A DNA stretch of 64,000 nucleotides from Actinernus sp. WN-2022 (taxonomy: Eukaryota; Cnidaria; Anthozoa; Actiniaria; Actinernidae): the NCBI GenBank assembly GCA_030867875.1, contig JAOWCC010000577.1:85789740-85853739 (forward strand), in the 5' to 3' direction. Positions 12,406-25,218 of the stretch are shown piece by piece. The first letter of the stretch is position 1; each line of letters opens with the position of its first letter. The position numbers were made by a program, and so were the translations under genes. The notes beneath the pieces were generated by a model. It saw only the letters and a list, made by a program, of their open reading frames with translations, made no database searches and was not told the DNA's origin.

Positions 12406-13334
12406 AGGTAACAAGGTAAAGAAACGCCTTCGAGTGATTCTTACATATTAATCCGGCAGTCCTCTTTATACACCCTCACATTTTCCCAACGGGATTATAT
12501 AACTTGTTCATATACTCATAACGCATTAATTCCTACCCACTTGTGTACATTCCGTAACGCTATAGAATATATTTAGTTTATATGGTCATTTCAATGTCAT
12601 TTCGCCATGAATTAATTAAGCGAGCGATTCCTCTCCTTAGGAACTGAGATACCCCACTACACGCAAAGGTTATGAGTTCGAACCCCGTAGGATCGCTTGA
12701 AAAAAACTTTTTCTCTTCTTCACGTTCTCTTCTTATTTACCTGTGAACTCTAGCTCTAGGTGAGTGAGAACCCATCGTTTACCCGTGAACTCGTTCGATG
12801 GTTAGGGTTAGTTTTGTGGTTCGGGTTAGGACTGTCAGTAGAATTACGATTATCGTAATTTCAGCGGTAACAAGGTAACAAGGTAAAGAAACGCCTTCGA
12901 GTGATTCTTACATATTAATCCGGCAGTCCTCTTTATACACCCTCACATTTTCCCAACGGGATTATATAACTTGTTCATATACTCATAACGCATTAATTCC
13001 TACCCACTTGTGTACATTCCGTAACGCTATAGAATATATTTAGTTTATATGGTCATTTCAATGTCATTTCGCCATGAATTAATTAAGCGAGCGATTCCTC
13101 TCCTTAGGAACTGAGATACCCCACTACACGCAAAGGTTATGAGTTCGAACCCCGTAGGATCGCTTGAAAAAAACTTTTTCTCTTCTTCACGTTCTCTTCT
13201 TATTTACCTGTGAACTCTAGCTCTAGGTGAGTGAGAACCCATCGTTTACCCGTGAACTCGTTCGATGGTTAGGGTTAGTTTTGTGGTTCGGGTTAGGACT
13301 GTCAGTAGAATTACGATTATCGTAATTTCAGCGG
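12406..13334 (+). repeat. 467 bp tandem duplication (two near-identical copies)
   Basis: Copies 12406-12872 and 12873-13334 look essentially identical by eye. Each contains a tRNA-like segment with a B-box-like GGTTATGAGTTCGAACCCC followed by AAAAAACTTTTTCTC, a telomere-like GGTTAGGGTTAG and ends with a small palindrome TACGATTATCGTA. The duplication is recent, or it is an assembly artefact. Confidence 0.9.
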
Positions 13335-13402
13335 CCAATAACAATTTACGATAATTCGAGAACACGTTGTTAGACGCCATCTTTGATTAGGCGCGTAAAG
13401 AC

Positions 13403-14011
13403 TAGGCCTGAGCGGATTGTGCTCCTAAAAGTGGCATATTATGCCGCTAGCACTGCTCGAAATTTTGTCGAATTATGCCCAAATTATGCCAAAGTTCAAA
13501 AATTATGCTCGTAGATTACACAATTATGCTCACAAAAAAACGTTTTTCGAAGACGGCCGGCATTAGTTGATGCGCGGCATTTTTAGTTGTTCACACAACA
13601 TTTTATTAGGTGACCTATTTTTCAATTTCCTACAGAGATAAACGTGAAAGAAACACGCCTCAGACATATCCTAGACTTTTTAGTACCAACGGACACAGAA
13701 ACCAATCAGGCGTGACTGTTGCCACGCTCTGAACAAAAGACGGCTTTTTGGCTTTTTTCACGTTTATTAAACGCACACTCCTTAAGTGAAATTCAGGTAT
13801 TTGCTTTGGAAAAATTTAGAATCTAAGCAAATTATACCAGCTAATAATTAGGAAAGGCACTATAAAAGCAATAATAGCATTGCTTTTGGCTTTAATGCTT
13901 CAAATTATACTACGATCTGGTAATTATGTTCGAGCAGTGCTTCTTTGAAAAATTATGCTCGTTTGCTCCAATTATGCCAAAAATTATGCTAGCACAATCC
14001 GCTCAGGCCTA
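13403..14011. mobile_element. hAT-like MITE with exact 8 bp TSD
   Basis: TIRs TAGGCCTGAGCGGATTGTGC / GCACAATCCGCTCAGGCCTA are flanked by GTAAAGAC at 13395-13402 and 14012-14019. The insertion splits the right TIR of the surrounding element, so it is younger. The interior has repeated AATTATGC motifs and no transposase. Confidence 0.9.
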
Positions 14012-14037
14012 GTAAAGACCCCTGGGAACGAGGTTGG

Positions 14038-14596
14038 CAAAAGCCATTTTCAAAGTGGATGGTGCCACGCGCGGTAAAACCCATTGCCAGGGGTGTTTGC
14101 GCGTCTAATCCACTTTACACAGGGATCCCAAGCTCACTTTAATAGACCATATACCAAGGGAAACGTCACGTGGTCTGAACAGGCAAGCTGAAAGGGTCTA
14201 TTTAAAATATATTTTCTTCAGAGATAAAGGACAGTAAAAACCGAGTCTAGCGAGTGAGTTTTAATATTGATCTTATTTTATAGCGGAGCCTTGCGCGAGT
14301 AGGCCTGTCTCGATTGTGCTCCTAAAAATAATGCTATATTTTAAAAGGTTGCTCAGTCTAAACTATTATTTTTAACGACGCATTTCACCAAAAACCTTAA
14401 AAGCCATCCCAATGAAATGTTCCTTTTACTGCACGTACACATTTAAACGAGCTTCTGGCTTACTCTTGTGAAACGTGGGTAAATATATTACTACCACTAC
14501 TACTACTATCGCCCTCAGGCTCGTGATGATGGGTCGGTCGGAAAAAGAGTTAGGCGATCTGGAGCCAGGTCGGCTTGAAGACTCGAGTAAAAATGG
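14038..14596. other. No gene recognised; partial repeat copies
   Basis: It includes a fragment of the 13403-14011 family near 14303-14330 (CGATTGTGCTCCTAAAA) and a repeat shared with ~52890-52980 (GGGTCGGTCGG, GGATCTGGA). Confidence 0.55.
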
Positions 14597-15384
14597 GATC
14601 ATGTGTACTGTACGCAATGTCGGCCGACGTATCGGTCAACATGTCGACCGATATGGTCTGCCGACGTATCGGTCGACGGTCGGCTGATAGGCGGCCGATG
14701 GTCGGCCGAGAGTCGACCGCTACCCAGCCGACACTTGACTATTCTGAATGTCGGCCGACATGGTTGAAGATGCACCGACAGTTTTTGACCCATTTATACG
14801 AATCGTTCACGGCTTAGCTAAGCGGCGCTGCTAACTTCCTCTCGTATAAATGGCCCTATTGTTGCTACCCTATTCCAGATTCAAGGCGAAATCTCCCCTT
14901 CAGATTTCAAAAATTGGCACCCTGTTCCAGACCAAAACGGTGCGATATAGCGATTTATATACGTAATCGATCTTCTGCGAGCATTTAACGGGATTTCATG
15001 ATTCACCAAGAGAGGTCATTGTGTAAAGGGACAGAAAGGAGTATTACTATTTAAACTGAATTATATTCAATACAGTAAACTTTCCAGATAAGAAAAAATG
15101 CAAACGAGTTTATTTGAGTGAAAACAGTATCCAGAATAGTTTAATCATTACTTAACATCTCACCGACACCCCACCGACATATGACCAACATCTGACAGAC
15201 CCACTATCGGCCGAGACATAAACAGCAGGAGGGGAAAAATCGACCGACATGTCGGCCGACTGTCGACCGACCCGCGGGTAGGTCGACAGTCGGCCGTTAT
15301 GTCGGCCGATGTTTCGGCCGATATGTCGGCCAACCATCGACTGGTGCGACGGCGCGGCCGACATTGCGTACAGTACACATGATC
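14597..15384. mobile_element. Foldback element rich in TCGGCCGAC motifs
   Basis: Ends are inverted: GATCATGTGTACTGTACGCA at the left and its complement at 15365-15384. Both arms are packed with the self-complementary 9-10-mer GTCGGCCGAC and variants (over 20 occurrences). The ~300 bp centre is unrelated AT-rich sequence. Open frames across the arms are repeat artefacts. Confidence 0.85.
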
Positions 15385-15598
15385 CTCAATCTACACAGGA
15401 TTTGTAGGGGGTCTTCGTTTTAGAATGATAGAACAAAAAAATCGGGGGTCTTCGTTTTTGTTTTTTTGGTCTTCGTCAAGTTGTAGAGGCCCAATTTTGC
15501 TAGGCTGAAAAATACTAGCCTCCTCCGCGGAGACTTCCGTTTCACTTCCCCGCCACAAGCACTTCCCCGCCCGCCACGAGTTCCAGTGAGCTTGGGAT

Positions 15599-16053
15599 AC
15601 CACAGGAAGCCCAGGCTCACAACATGAGGAAAATATAAGGATTTGTATTAAACGGTTATCGCTAGTATATATAGCTGATAATAAACAGCCATTACAACAA
15701 CAACTTTATTTGTACTCTTTTAGCAATGATTTACATGTAAATATATAGAAAAATTAAATAGCAAGAGTACTGGAACACCTGAAATAGTAATACAAACTAA
15801 TCGAGTCAGGTATCCCAGGAATGTATAGATTAAAATTGTTGAATTTGGTCGGTCAAGTACACATACACAGAACACTACATATGATACATACATTACAAGT
15901 ACAATATACAGAATAATCGGTCATTAAAGTTTACATACCACATCAAATGTTGTCCATCTGTTGTTTCTTGGGACAACATTTGATGTGTTATGAAAATTTA
16001 TTATCATCAGCTATTATATTTTCCTCATGTTGTGAGCCTGGGCTCCCTGTGGG
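15599..16053. repeat. TIR element (CCACAGGAAGCCCAGGCTCA ends)
   Basis: Left arm ~15599-15640 is inverted at ~16012-16053, sharing AACATGAGGAAAATATA. A smaller palindrome (ACATCAAATGTTGTCC with GGACAACATTTGATGT) lies inside at ~15940-15985. Confidence 0.8.
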
Positions 16054-16123
16054 GTCGGATCAGGCGCGCAAAGACCCCTGGGGACGAGTTCGCCGCTTTT
16101 GAAGCATTTAGTTTACTCTTGAG

Positions 16124-16200
16124 ATGGCTTCCGATATGTCGACAGGTTTGACATGGAATATATCCGATAGTCAAAAGAATCATATGCGTTGGAAATTATG
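16124..16200 (+). CDS. Candidate first coding exon, paralogue of 5631-5713
   Basis: It reads MASDMSTGLTWNISDSQKN then MRWKL, ending at a consensus GTAAGT donor (16201). The start, WNISD.QKN core and RWKL|donor are shared with the minus-strand exon at 5631-5713. It begins ~35 nt after a transposon terminus. Function unknown. Confidence 0.5.
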
Positions 16201-16825
16201 GTAAGTCGTCTTAATATTTATGCTAAGAGGAGATATTTTATAAAACCACGTATAATTTGGGCGCCAAAAAGTACAGTATGTTGGATTGTTGCCCTAATTC
16301 CGGCCGGTTTTTGCATTTATCATTATAACTTACCTTAGAATAAAACCATCGAGCAGGAAATTTCCCACGAGATTAGCTTATTCCTTCATTAACCCTATTG
16401 TAAAGTTTTGATTCGTTTTTCTTCACGATTTAACCAAGTTATTTCTAAAAATATTGATCAAATTGGTTGCCCTAGCCCTTAATTCCGGTAGCCGGTTGCC
16501 CTAATTCCGACCGATCAGAATAAAGGAGCGATTGCAGAATACCCCACCACTTGGTTCATTAATAATGCATTTTCTCAAATTCTCATACAATTACCCTCTA
16601 AAAACCTAACCCTGAAATTCAATTAAATCTTACCCATTTTCAACTCCAAATCATTCATAGAACGAGTCTAAATACACCTGAGCTAAATGGATAATTTTGC
16701 ACAATTTGTAAGGGCTTTTCAAGTGATCTTTGAAGTGGTGGGGTATTGTGCAATCTAGCCACTGCGGAGCTGACTTGTTAGCTCAATTGCTCATCTTTGG
16801 ATAGCATTGTCATTTTGAATGCGGT
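16201..16825. other. No gene recognised
   Basis: Possibly the intron after the exon at 16124-16200; the repeated phrase GCCCTAATTCCGG (near 16291 and 16497) is the only structure seen. Confidence 0.45.
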
Positions 16826-19114
16826 GGAGAAGTATAAAGCGGAATCAGGATCAAAATTCGGTTCTTAAATAGCAGAGGCACACCGAAGGGCCGGCACAGC
16901 GTAAGTCGAACAACCACAGCGTAAGTCGAACAACCACAGCGTAAGTCGAACAACCACAGCGTAAGTCGAACAACCACAGCGTAAGTCGAACAACTACAGC
17001 GTTACTCAAACGACCACAGCGCAACTTGAACAACCACAGCGTAACTCTTGCACAAGTTACACATACATGTATAGCAATGTTGAAGTTTTTTTTTTGTTAT
17101 TCAATAAATTCCAGTTAACTTAATTATGATGTGGTTTTACAAGCTATACATGTATATATACATTTGATTTTAATTCACTCAGGGTACAGTGTTAGTCTCC
17201 TTCGCAGCTGTTATGGTGTCTCTCATGTGGACAGTGTATGAAAAATCCATTACCCAGACACCAGTAGCTTAAATACACTGATCAGGCTAGCAAGTTTAGC
17301 CAATGATTTAAATATCCATGGGCTGGCAAGTCTGCCATCATTTATCCCCAGTCACAGCACTTAACTTTCTATTAGAAACTTCTAGTTTATATTTTATTAC
17401 ATTTCCGATCACGCTCTTTGAGTTGTATTTGGTGAGATGAGCACCGATGGAAGCCGGATGACCGTAATTGTAGCGTAGATAATTTAAAAAGGAAAATTCA
17501 GGATTTGATCGACAACATTGATGATTGCTCAACTTCCACTCGGGTCCCCGACTTCCACAACTAATCAATCCTGATCCTGGTTCTTTTGCTACTCGAGCAG
17601 CAGATAATTTCAGGTATTTCTTTGTTGACCATTCTTTTCATCTTAGGGATGCTGGAAACGTTAAAAGATTGCAGCAAAAACTCAAATTGCTACTAACAAT
17701 AGCCAAATGATAGCCACGCATGGGCATGACCAAGAAAAAATAAATTGTTTCTTAAAAAGTTAACAGAAACATAAGTTTATGTTCGACCTTTTAATATTTT
17801 GATGCACTAATGTCTATTTGCAAGCTAATTTTTTTTAAATTTAACCTAAAATTCATATGAAGAGGAAAAGTCATTGCACACGTGGGCCTGACAGCCCTTT
17901 AAGCCCTTTAAGTTAATTCTCTTTTACTGTGTTTGACACAATTTTCTTGACATGGAAACTGTTCAATATATATTTTTAAATTACAAAGACTGGATTGCAG
18001 AAAAAAAAAAATAACACCTGACCCCTGGGGTGGTACTCCCGGAAACTTTGGATACAGTCAGTAGGTGTGTGCTGCGATGGTTTTCAAACCTAACCGGCCA
18101 TGCATGCATATAAGGCTATGACCAAACTCAATATTACTGGGAAAATAGTGTGGCTTATACATATTAAAGAGAGATTAAACAGAGACAACAAGATAATGAA
18201 TTTCAACATTATAACAACACACATTTTATTTGGACCTGTCAATGTACTATAAGTTGAACACAATCCACATAAAATGTTATGTTATGTATATAAGGGTAAA
18301 CATATCGGAAATTTATACTATTTGTAAGACTTAATACCTAAATATGAGAGCCTATGCTGATAGTACTGTAAACAGAAAGTACTAATAAGGATACCCTATC
18401 TAAGGTTCAGAAAGCTATTTAAGGATTACATATGACAGACTATATAAGGCTTGCACATGCATACAAAAAATCACAGCCTGGCTATCAGTCGAGTACATAC
18501 CTATATAGCGTAATTATATATGGGACTACTCCTGGGGTTCCTGAGACCCCCAACACCCCCTCCCTCCACTTATTCACAGTAAATATTCCTTATCTGCTGC
18601 TCGAGTAGCAAAAGAACCAGGATCAGGATTGATTATTGCACGTGCAGGAGTTGTGGAAGTCGGGGACCCGAGTGGAAGTTGAGCAATCATCAATGTTGTC
18701 GATCAAATCCTGAAGTTTCCTTTTTAAATTATCTACGCTACGACGGTCATCTGGCTTCCATTGGTGCTCATCTAACCAAATACAACTCAAAGAGCGTGAT
18801 CAGAAATGTAATAAAATATAAAAAAATGGCTCTCAATTATACTTCTCTTGAACGTCCGACAAGATGGAAGCCACGATGGAAAAGTCGTGCCGTAGAGAAT
18901 CATGGGAGTCGTTACCAGTGCCCATGAGTGGTTGTTATACGCTGTGGTTGTTCGACTTACGCTGTGGTTGTTCGAGTTACGCTGTGGTTGTGCGACTTAC
19001 GCTGTGGTTGTTCGAGTTATGCTGTGGTTGTTCGACTTACGCTGTGCTGGCCCTTCAGTGTGCCTGTGCTGTTTAAGAGCAGAATTTTGACCCTGATTCC
19101 GCTTTATAGAGAAG
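16826..19114. mobile_element. Foldback element with 20 bp minisatellites in both arms
   Basis: Outer ends (GAGAAGTATAAAGCGGAATC and its complement near 19114) are inverted, as are inner segments (17400-17580 with 18640-18810). Each arm holds a 20 bp tandem array, AGCGTAAGTCGAACAACCAC, about seven units at 16897-17045 and about six inverted at 18938-19050. The two arms can each be read as a similar short peptide around SNPE.SFLNYLRY and ASIGAHLTKYNSKSVI, perhaps a relic of a coding region. No transposase. Confidence 0.85.
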
Positions 19115-19429
19115 GACTATCATGAATTTCAGATACGCTCACCTGTTTCTATGACCCTCAGTGTAACGAGAGTATGGCAATAAACACGATAAAAACGCTT
19201 GTTTACAGTTTAGTATGGGCTCCAAAATTAGAAACCATACTGCCATGCCGGAATTAGGCACACCAAACGAAAATACAGGCATATATTACACTAGCTATTA
19301 ACTACATTGTATAAGGAGGGTAAACTACGGACTCACACTAACACAGTAATAGGCACAGGCTAAACTAAAGACTGAGTTTTGTGCAGAGCTAAAATGGATT
19401 TTAGCAAAGATTTCACGATATTTGAATGT

Positions 19430-21577
19430 TATACATGTACCACAGGTACCCCAGGCTCATTATGCGTAACAGTTATTTCTGGCGATATTTGAAATTACAG
19501 TAAATGTATGGAGTTTTAGTTCGAATGCCTGTTTGCTCTAAAATATAATTCAATAAATCGTCAAAATATTCTTACCTGTCTCTTGTGTAAATTCAGCTTC
19601 TGTGAAGTTTTAAGCCATTCCGATCAATATTGAGGGAGTTACTGTACAGTAATTTTCCTTCTTTTAGACAGTATAATTATTGGGAAGGTAGCAAACAAAC
19701 TGTACGCCAATCAGGTGCAGTAAATCGCCTGGAATTCGCATAAAAATCCCATGCATCGCCAAAATTCCTTCAAATAACGGTTGCCCATGCAAAGACAGGT
19801 CCTTCACCACACTCTGCTTCCCTTTCACTGGTTTACTCTAACCGGAGAAAAATGCCACGAGTTTGCAGTTTTTGAGCTTCGCAGATGTTCAAGTCGACCT
19901 GTGCTGCAACGAGGCGACAAACAGTAGACCATCCCCTACCCAGTGAATTTGACACTCCGCTGTGCCATTGTTTCATCTACCAATCGGAATTGATCGTCGC
20001 AGCACCTGCAGATTCAAATCACTTCATCATTCGTTTTGTTCTTACTTTTTAAATATTAGAGCCTTTTATGTTTATATCTGTAAATAGTAATATGTTATCA
20101 ACAACGAGGAAAAGAATGCTTGACAATGGCTAGTTACCCAAAGTTCACAGGCTCAGAACTCATACATATACTTTATTTTGAAAGCGGTATTCCAACAAGC
20201 GGTTCTATGGTAAAGTACTTGGTTTAGGTCACTCGCTTTTGATCCAATGACCGGAGTTCGAGTCCTACACCAGGCACTAAAATTGTTTTTTTCCCTCCTT
20301 TTTCTCCTTTCTCAGTTATATTTAATCTTTTCCTCTATTTTAAGCTATTAGAGCCACCTCCTACACTAAAAATAAATAAAACATTGTAAACTAATTGCGA
20401 TTTTGAGATGCCAGTACCAAATCATATTGCCAGCCAGTTGGGAGAAAATATATTTCGTATTGGGCAGAGTCATGCAGCGACAAAGTCCAATATGAAAAAT
20501 ACATTTTCTTCCAATGCCGGCAATAATTATAATTCGGTATCGGCGTCTCAAAATCGCAATTAGTTTTGTATCGTGATTCAAAAGTCGGGAATTCTTAAAA
20601 GGAAGAAGAGAATGAAGCACCAAACTTATGCTGATCGTAATTTCAATTCTCAAAAGGTGCCTAGTATATCTATGGGAACGGTTTCATGGCTTGAGTGGAG
20701 AAAACTTTCGTGACGTGTTTTGAAATTTCTTCAAAAATTGTGAAAATTGTACTTTTAGCGGATAAGATGGAAACTACAATGCCAACCTTACCTTTAGGAT
20801 TGAATAATTCTTATCTTGTAATTTACAGTGTTTTGAAGGTGAAATTGTAGAAATCTTGATGTTAAACAAACTACTTTTGAACTTGACCTGGAACCCATGT
20901 AACTGCAAGGGCTTGCACAAGAGCCAATCAGAGGCTGGTATTCTGAGACGCCAATACCATGTTATATTGGCGTCTCAAAAGTAAACAAAATGATCAGTGA
21001 ATCGTGATACTGTTGTGTATTGGCTCTCAACCCAACACGGTCATGACCTCAATTTTATAGTAGTGTCAAATTCACTGGCTAGGGGGACGGTCTACTGTTT
21101 GTCACCTCGTTGCAGCACAGGTCGACTTGAACATCTGCAAAGCTCGAAAACTGCAAACTCGTGGCATTTTTCTCTGGTTAGAGTAAACCAGTGAAAGGGA
21201 AGCTGAGTGTCGTGAAGGACCTGTCTTTGGGCAACCGTTATTTGAAGGAATTTTGGCGATGTATGGGATTTTTATGCGAATTCCAGGCGATTTTCTGCAC
21301 CTGATCGGCATACAGTTTGCTACCTTCCCTATAATTATCCTAAGGGAAGGAAAATTACTGTAACTCCCTCAATATTGAATGGATTATGGCTTGAAACTTC
21401 ACAGAAACTGAAAGAAATACACAAGAGACAGGTAAGAATATTTTGACGATTTATTGAATTTTATTTTAGAGCAAACGGGCATTCAAATTAAAACTCCATA
21501 CATTTACTGTAATTTAAAATATTGCCGGAAATAACTGTTACGCATAATGAGCCTGGGGTACCTGTGCATGTACATGT
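19430..21577. mobile_element. Long inverted-repeat element (~540 bp arms)
   Basis: Left arm ~19430-19975 is inverted at ~21065-21577, with shared ends ACCACAGGTACCCCAGGCTC and inner CTGTGCTGCAACGAGG. A third, half copy begins at ~58858. The middle holds a small MITE and a tRNA-like B box (GGAGTTCGAGTCC at ~20250). Not obviously coding. Confidence 0.85.
20388..20566. repeat. Small MITE nested in the inverted-repeat element
   Basis: Ends AACTAATTGCGATTTTGAGA and its complement at 20548-20566; a related half-palindrome (GAGACGCCAATACC) is at 20944-20985. Confidence 0.8.
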
Positions 21578-22328
21578 TTATAATAATTTGGTCTTTGGAG
21601 CTGTTAATGAATATAGACCAACCGTCATGCTTTGCACGCTATGGCCTCCATTTTGTCACTTGTACGAGTTGTCCAACCTCGTTCCCAGGGGTCTTTATGT
21701 GCCTAATCCAAGATGTTATTGAAAGTACCCTTGGTACAGGCTGGTCACGTGACCCAAAAATCTGCCCAATATATGGGCATATTTTGAAGAACATTCGCCA
21801 TCTTGGATTCATCATCGCTGAAGAACGGTTAGCGGTTGAAGTGTGATCTCAATGAATTCCAACCGTACATTATTCTACTTGTACCCAGTTGTGAAGTGAG
21901 TATTAAAAAGGCAAAAACACTAAGTTCTGATGATTTTGTAGTTGTTTTCAACGAATTTTGAATGCGCAAATATGCGACAGACGACATCATCAGTTTATTT
22001 TTCAAATCAAAATCAGTCAGCGCGTGCGAAACATCTAGCCAATCAGTGGCCGAATCCCACCTGCCTGTACCAGAGGTACTCTGGATGCCATCTTGGTTGT
22101 GAGTTGTCTTCCAATCTTTTGAAAATCGTTACAGTCCTGTTGTTTTGTGTGATAGTTTCAATTTGAATCTGTTTTAGAAAAGTTTCTTTTGTAGTTTTCC
22201 TGTTTAGTTTCATAGTTTCACAAAGCAGAAATAAACAAAAGGCCGCTAAGCATCACGGTTGGGCCATATTCTTTAATCCGAAGCAAACAATTAAAACACA
22301 AAATTCTCTTGTCAGGGAATATGAATAT
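21578..22328. other. No gene recognised
   Basis: It contains an isolated terminus of the 11833-type TIR family near 21676-21715. Other frames lack motifs. Confidence 0.5.
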
Positions 22329-25218
22329 GTAACACCACAGGCTTACCATCCTCAAAATTGGTTTTGTGCTTCCTGTGGTGACAATTACATAATTATTTTG
22401 CCTTGTTTACCTCAAAGTTGCAGGATGAATATAGCGTTAACTCTTTAAACATGTGTCAACAGAAATTTGTCTTACAGTGTGTGACATAAGTGCTGTCCAA
22501 TAGCCTGGGGCTAGTACATGTAGTTTGGCTTTTTGGGCTAGTGATTCCTGTTCACAGGTTGCACTTTAGAGCGGATTTCAATTGAGTGTCGGAAGTGTTT
22601 TGATTTTGCGTTTACTAAGCTCTCCTATTGGCTGAGAAAGTAAACCAACCAATCAGAATCCAAAGTAAAACCAAACGCAAATTGGTTTTGGTTTTGCTTT
22701 GGTTTGTCATTGGCTAACAGGGAAGCCATTTTTTAATATGAGTTACTTGTGATTACTCGCTCCTATGATTGGCTGGCTGTGGGTAATTTGTGTTTGGTTT
22801 TACTACACTCAACTGAAAACCGCTCTACCGGTACTAAACCCAGGCAAGGGCTGACGTATTATATTTACCAGTCTTCCTGTTGTCTGATGCATTTTAAAGA
22901 TGCTACAGGTTATAGTCGAGTATTATACTTGACTATCCATATAGATGAATATTGACAAGGCATGCAACAAGAGGCCACCAAACCGCTAACAAACACTCAA
23001 TACCTCGGCAATATTCTACTTAAATCTAATCGCTTGCTCATCTACTTTGGGAATATGAAAGAACGATTAGACATGGACATCCTGACCAAGGTTGAGGTCA
23101 GTTAATGAGAGAAAGGCATAAGAAGCACTCTCGAAGTCTGAATTTTAGCTTTCAGCAGCGGTCCTGCAGAAGTCGCTGTCCCTTTCAAAATTTAACGGAT
23201 ACCAGCGGGTAGAATAGAATGATCTTTATTTATACACGGTAATCGTCATCAACAGGGTTGGTTTTCACACGAGCCGTGTCCAATACAAAAGTCTTAAAAA
23301 TACAAGAATAGCTGTCATAAATACTAATAAATCTAATTATAACTACTAAATACTTGAAATAATTATTTTAACCTAAATGCTAAGCCTAAATAATACTATT
23401 AAAAGCTACATCACTAAATCTACATTTAAAAATCATCAATGTTTCACTCTGCTTTTGTGTTTGAGGTAAATTGTTCCAACATGCTGCTCCACTGTAAGCA
23501 AATGCACGTTTACCAAAATTTGTTTTAGGGGCTGGTAAACTAAGGTTTGTGGTAGAGTCTCGAAGATTATAACTGTGACCTTCTCCATAATAAGAGAACA
23601 ATTCCCTTAGGTAGTTTGGCCCATGACCATTAAGAGATTTATACATCATAACTGATTCTGTTTTTAATCTTCTTTCGTCTAGTGGAAGCCAATCTAATTG
23701 TTCTCGTATAAAATGAGAGCGCACAGTATAATCAGATTTAGTAATAATCCTCCCAGCTCTATTTTGAAGCTTTTGGAGTTTTTCCTTTAGACCCTTACAA
23801 CAACCTCCCCAAACAGTGCTGCAATAGTCAAAATATGGCTCAATAAGGGAATGATATACACAAAGTAATACACTTCTATCGTCTACATATTGTCTTGTAC
23901 GATATAACATTTTCAAACCAGTTGATACTTTGCCAATCACATGTTTAATGTGTGTTTTAAAGGACAAACTTTCATCTAAATATACACCAAGAAGTTTAAA
24001 TTCCTGTACCCTTTCAATAGGTAGACCATAGAAGTTTGGTGACGGATTAGGAGCAAGCTGTTTTAATCTATTTGCTGAACCTATTACCATATATTTAGTC
24101 TTAGTGTCATTGAAACTTAACTTATTGGCAATTAGCCATTTTTCAGTTTGTTTTAAATCCTCAAAAATATGCTTTTCTATCTGTTTGATATCAGTATCTG
24201 CAGTAGTTATATATCTGTAGAATTACCTCCCCCTCTCCTCCCTATCCACTCAAGAAAATTTTGCAGCCAAATGCAAACTCACCAGGGTCGACACAGGATA
24301 ATTTCCCCCTAAATCTTGTTTGCGCTTGAATCCCGGCATTGAACTATCTACGGACAACATTTTAGTGGCAAAAAAATAGTTTCCAAATTTAATCGTGTCA
24401 GCCAGAGATCCCTTTGAAGAGAGAAGGGTAAATTCACCTTTTCAAACTAGTTCATGATTTTCAGTCAAAGAGATATCACGATGGACCATTTAACATGCAC
24501 ATGTACTGTATGTACAGCATGCAGGATTGTATCTTTTGAATTTTTCAATCAGTTTCATGACCTACACGAAGAAAGCGAAACCAAAACTACATTGATACAA
24601 ATACAAACTTGTACAAATTTAAAGTATAAAATAATGGACTACCTGAGTTTGTGATGGCTGTTGATCTTCTGCTTCTTCTGAGTAACTGAAGAACTAATAA
24701 TTATTAAAAGCTAAATAAGATCCATCAGAGCTAGAGCTTGAGAGTAGGATTGAGGATTTGGTATTACTGGAAAGCAAATATTTGACTGATTCTGTTTCGT
24801 GTATATCTTCTGTCACGATTAAAGTAGGAAACTATTGTTGGCAGTAAAATCTTGTCTGTGGCTAGTTCAAAATGCTGGGAAATGTAAACAAGATGTAGTG
24901 AAAAATTCTAGTAACTGTTGAACCTGGTGAGTTTGGCGGCCACTTGTTGCATATCAATATTAATCTACATACATGTACATGAAGGACGTACAGTATGTGT
25001 ACTCGACCATAACCTGTAGCATCTTTACAATGCATCAGATGACAGGAAGACACACACAACAGGTAAATATAGTAAGTACAGTTTATTTGACACTCGTTTG
25101 AAATAATTAACACTATATTCATCCTGCAAATTTGAGGTAAACAAGGCAAAATACGTTTGAAATTGTAGCCACAGGAAGCCTAAAAGCAATTTTTTTTATG
25201 GGAAGCCTGTGGTAACAC
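22329..25218. mobile_element. Long-TIR element interrupted by a retrotransposon
   Basis: The left end (~22329-22440 and 22855-22990) is inverted at the right end (~25115-25218 and 24925-25070): ACACCACAGGCTTACC, TTGCCTTGTTTACCTCAAA, GCATCAGA.GACAGGAAGA. An RT fragment sits in the middle. The arms diverge from each other, so it is an old copy. Confidence 0.75.
23216..24225 (-). pseudogene. 5'-truncated non-LTR reverse transcriptase (CR1/L2-like)
   Basis: An open frame of 234 codons, preceded in phase by a short stretch with EKWLIANKLSFNDTKTKYMV. Motifs: FKLLGVYLDESLSF, SLIEPYFDYCSTVWGG, LQKLQNRAGRII, LDWLPLDERR and AACWNNLPQT. The finger/palm part with the YADD box is missing, as usual for 5'-truncated insertions. 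A 3' UTR extends to ~23216. Confidence 0.88.

Larger units (their letters stand above)
11833..14037. mobile_element. TIR element (CCAACCTCGTTCCCAGGGGT ends) with nested insertions
   Basis: The left end 11833-11880 is inverted at the right end, which is split into 13373-13402 and 14020-14037 by a nested MITE. Related termini occur at 16068-16090 and 21676-21700, so it is a family. The interior is filled by a tandem duplication. No transposase is seen. Confidence 0.75.

Noticed and set aside
14575..15378. Coding frames across the TCGGCCGAC arms
   Set aside because: The peptides are translations of a short palindromic repeat and appear on both strands equally.
16897..17045. CRISPR-like array
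   Set aside because: Units are contiguous 20 bp tandem repeats without spacers, in an animal genome; the same applies to 34383-34585 and 40933-41175.
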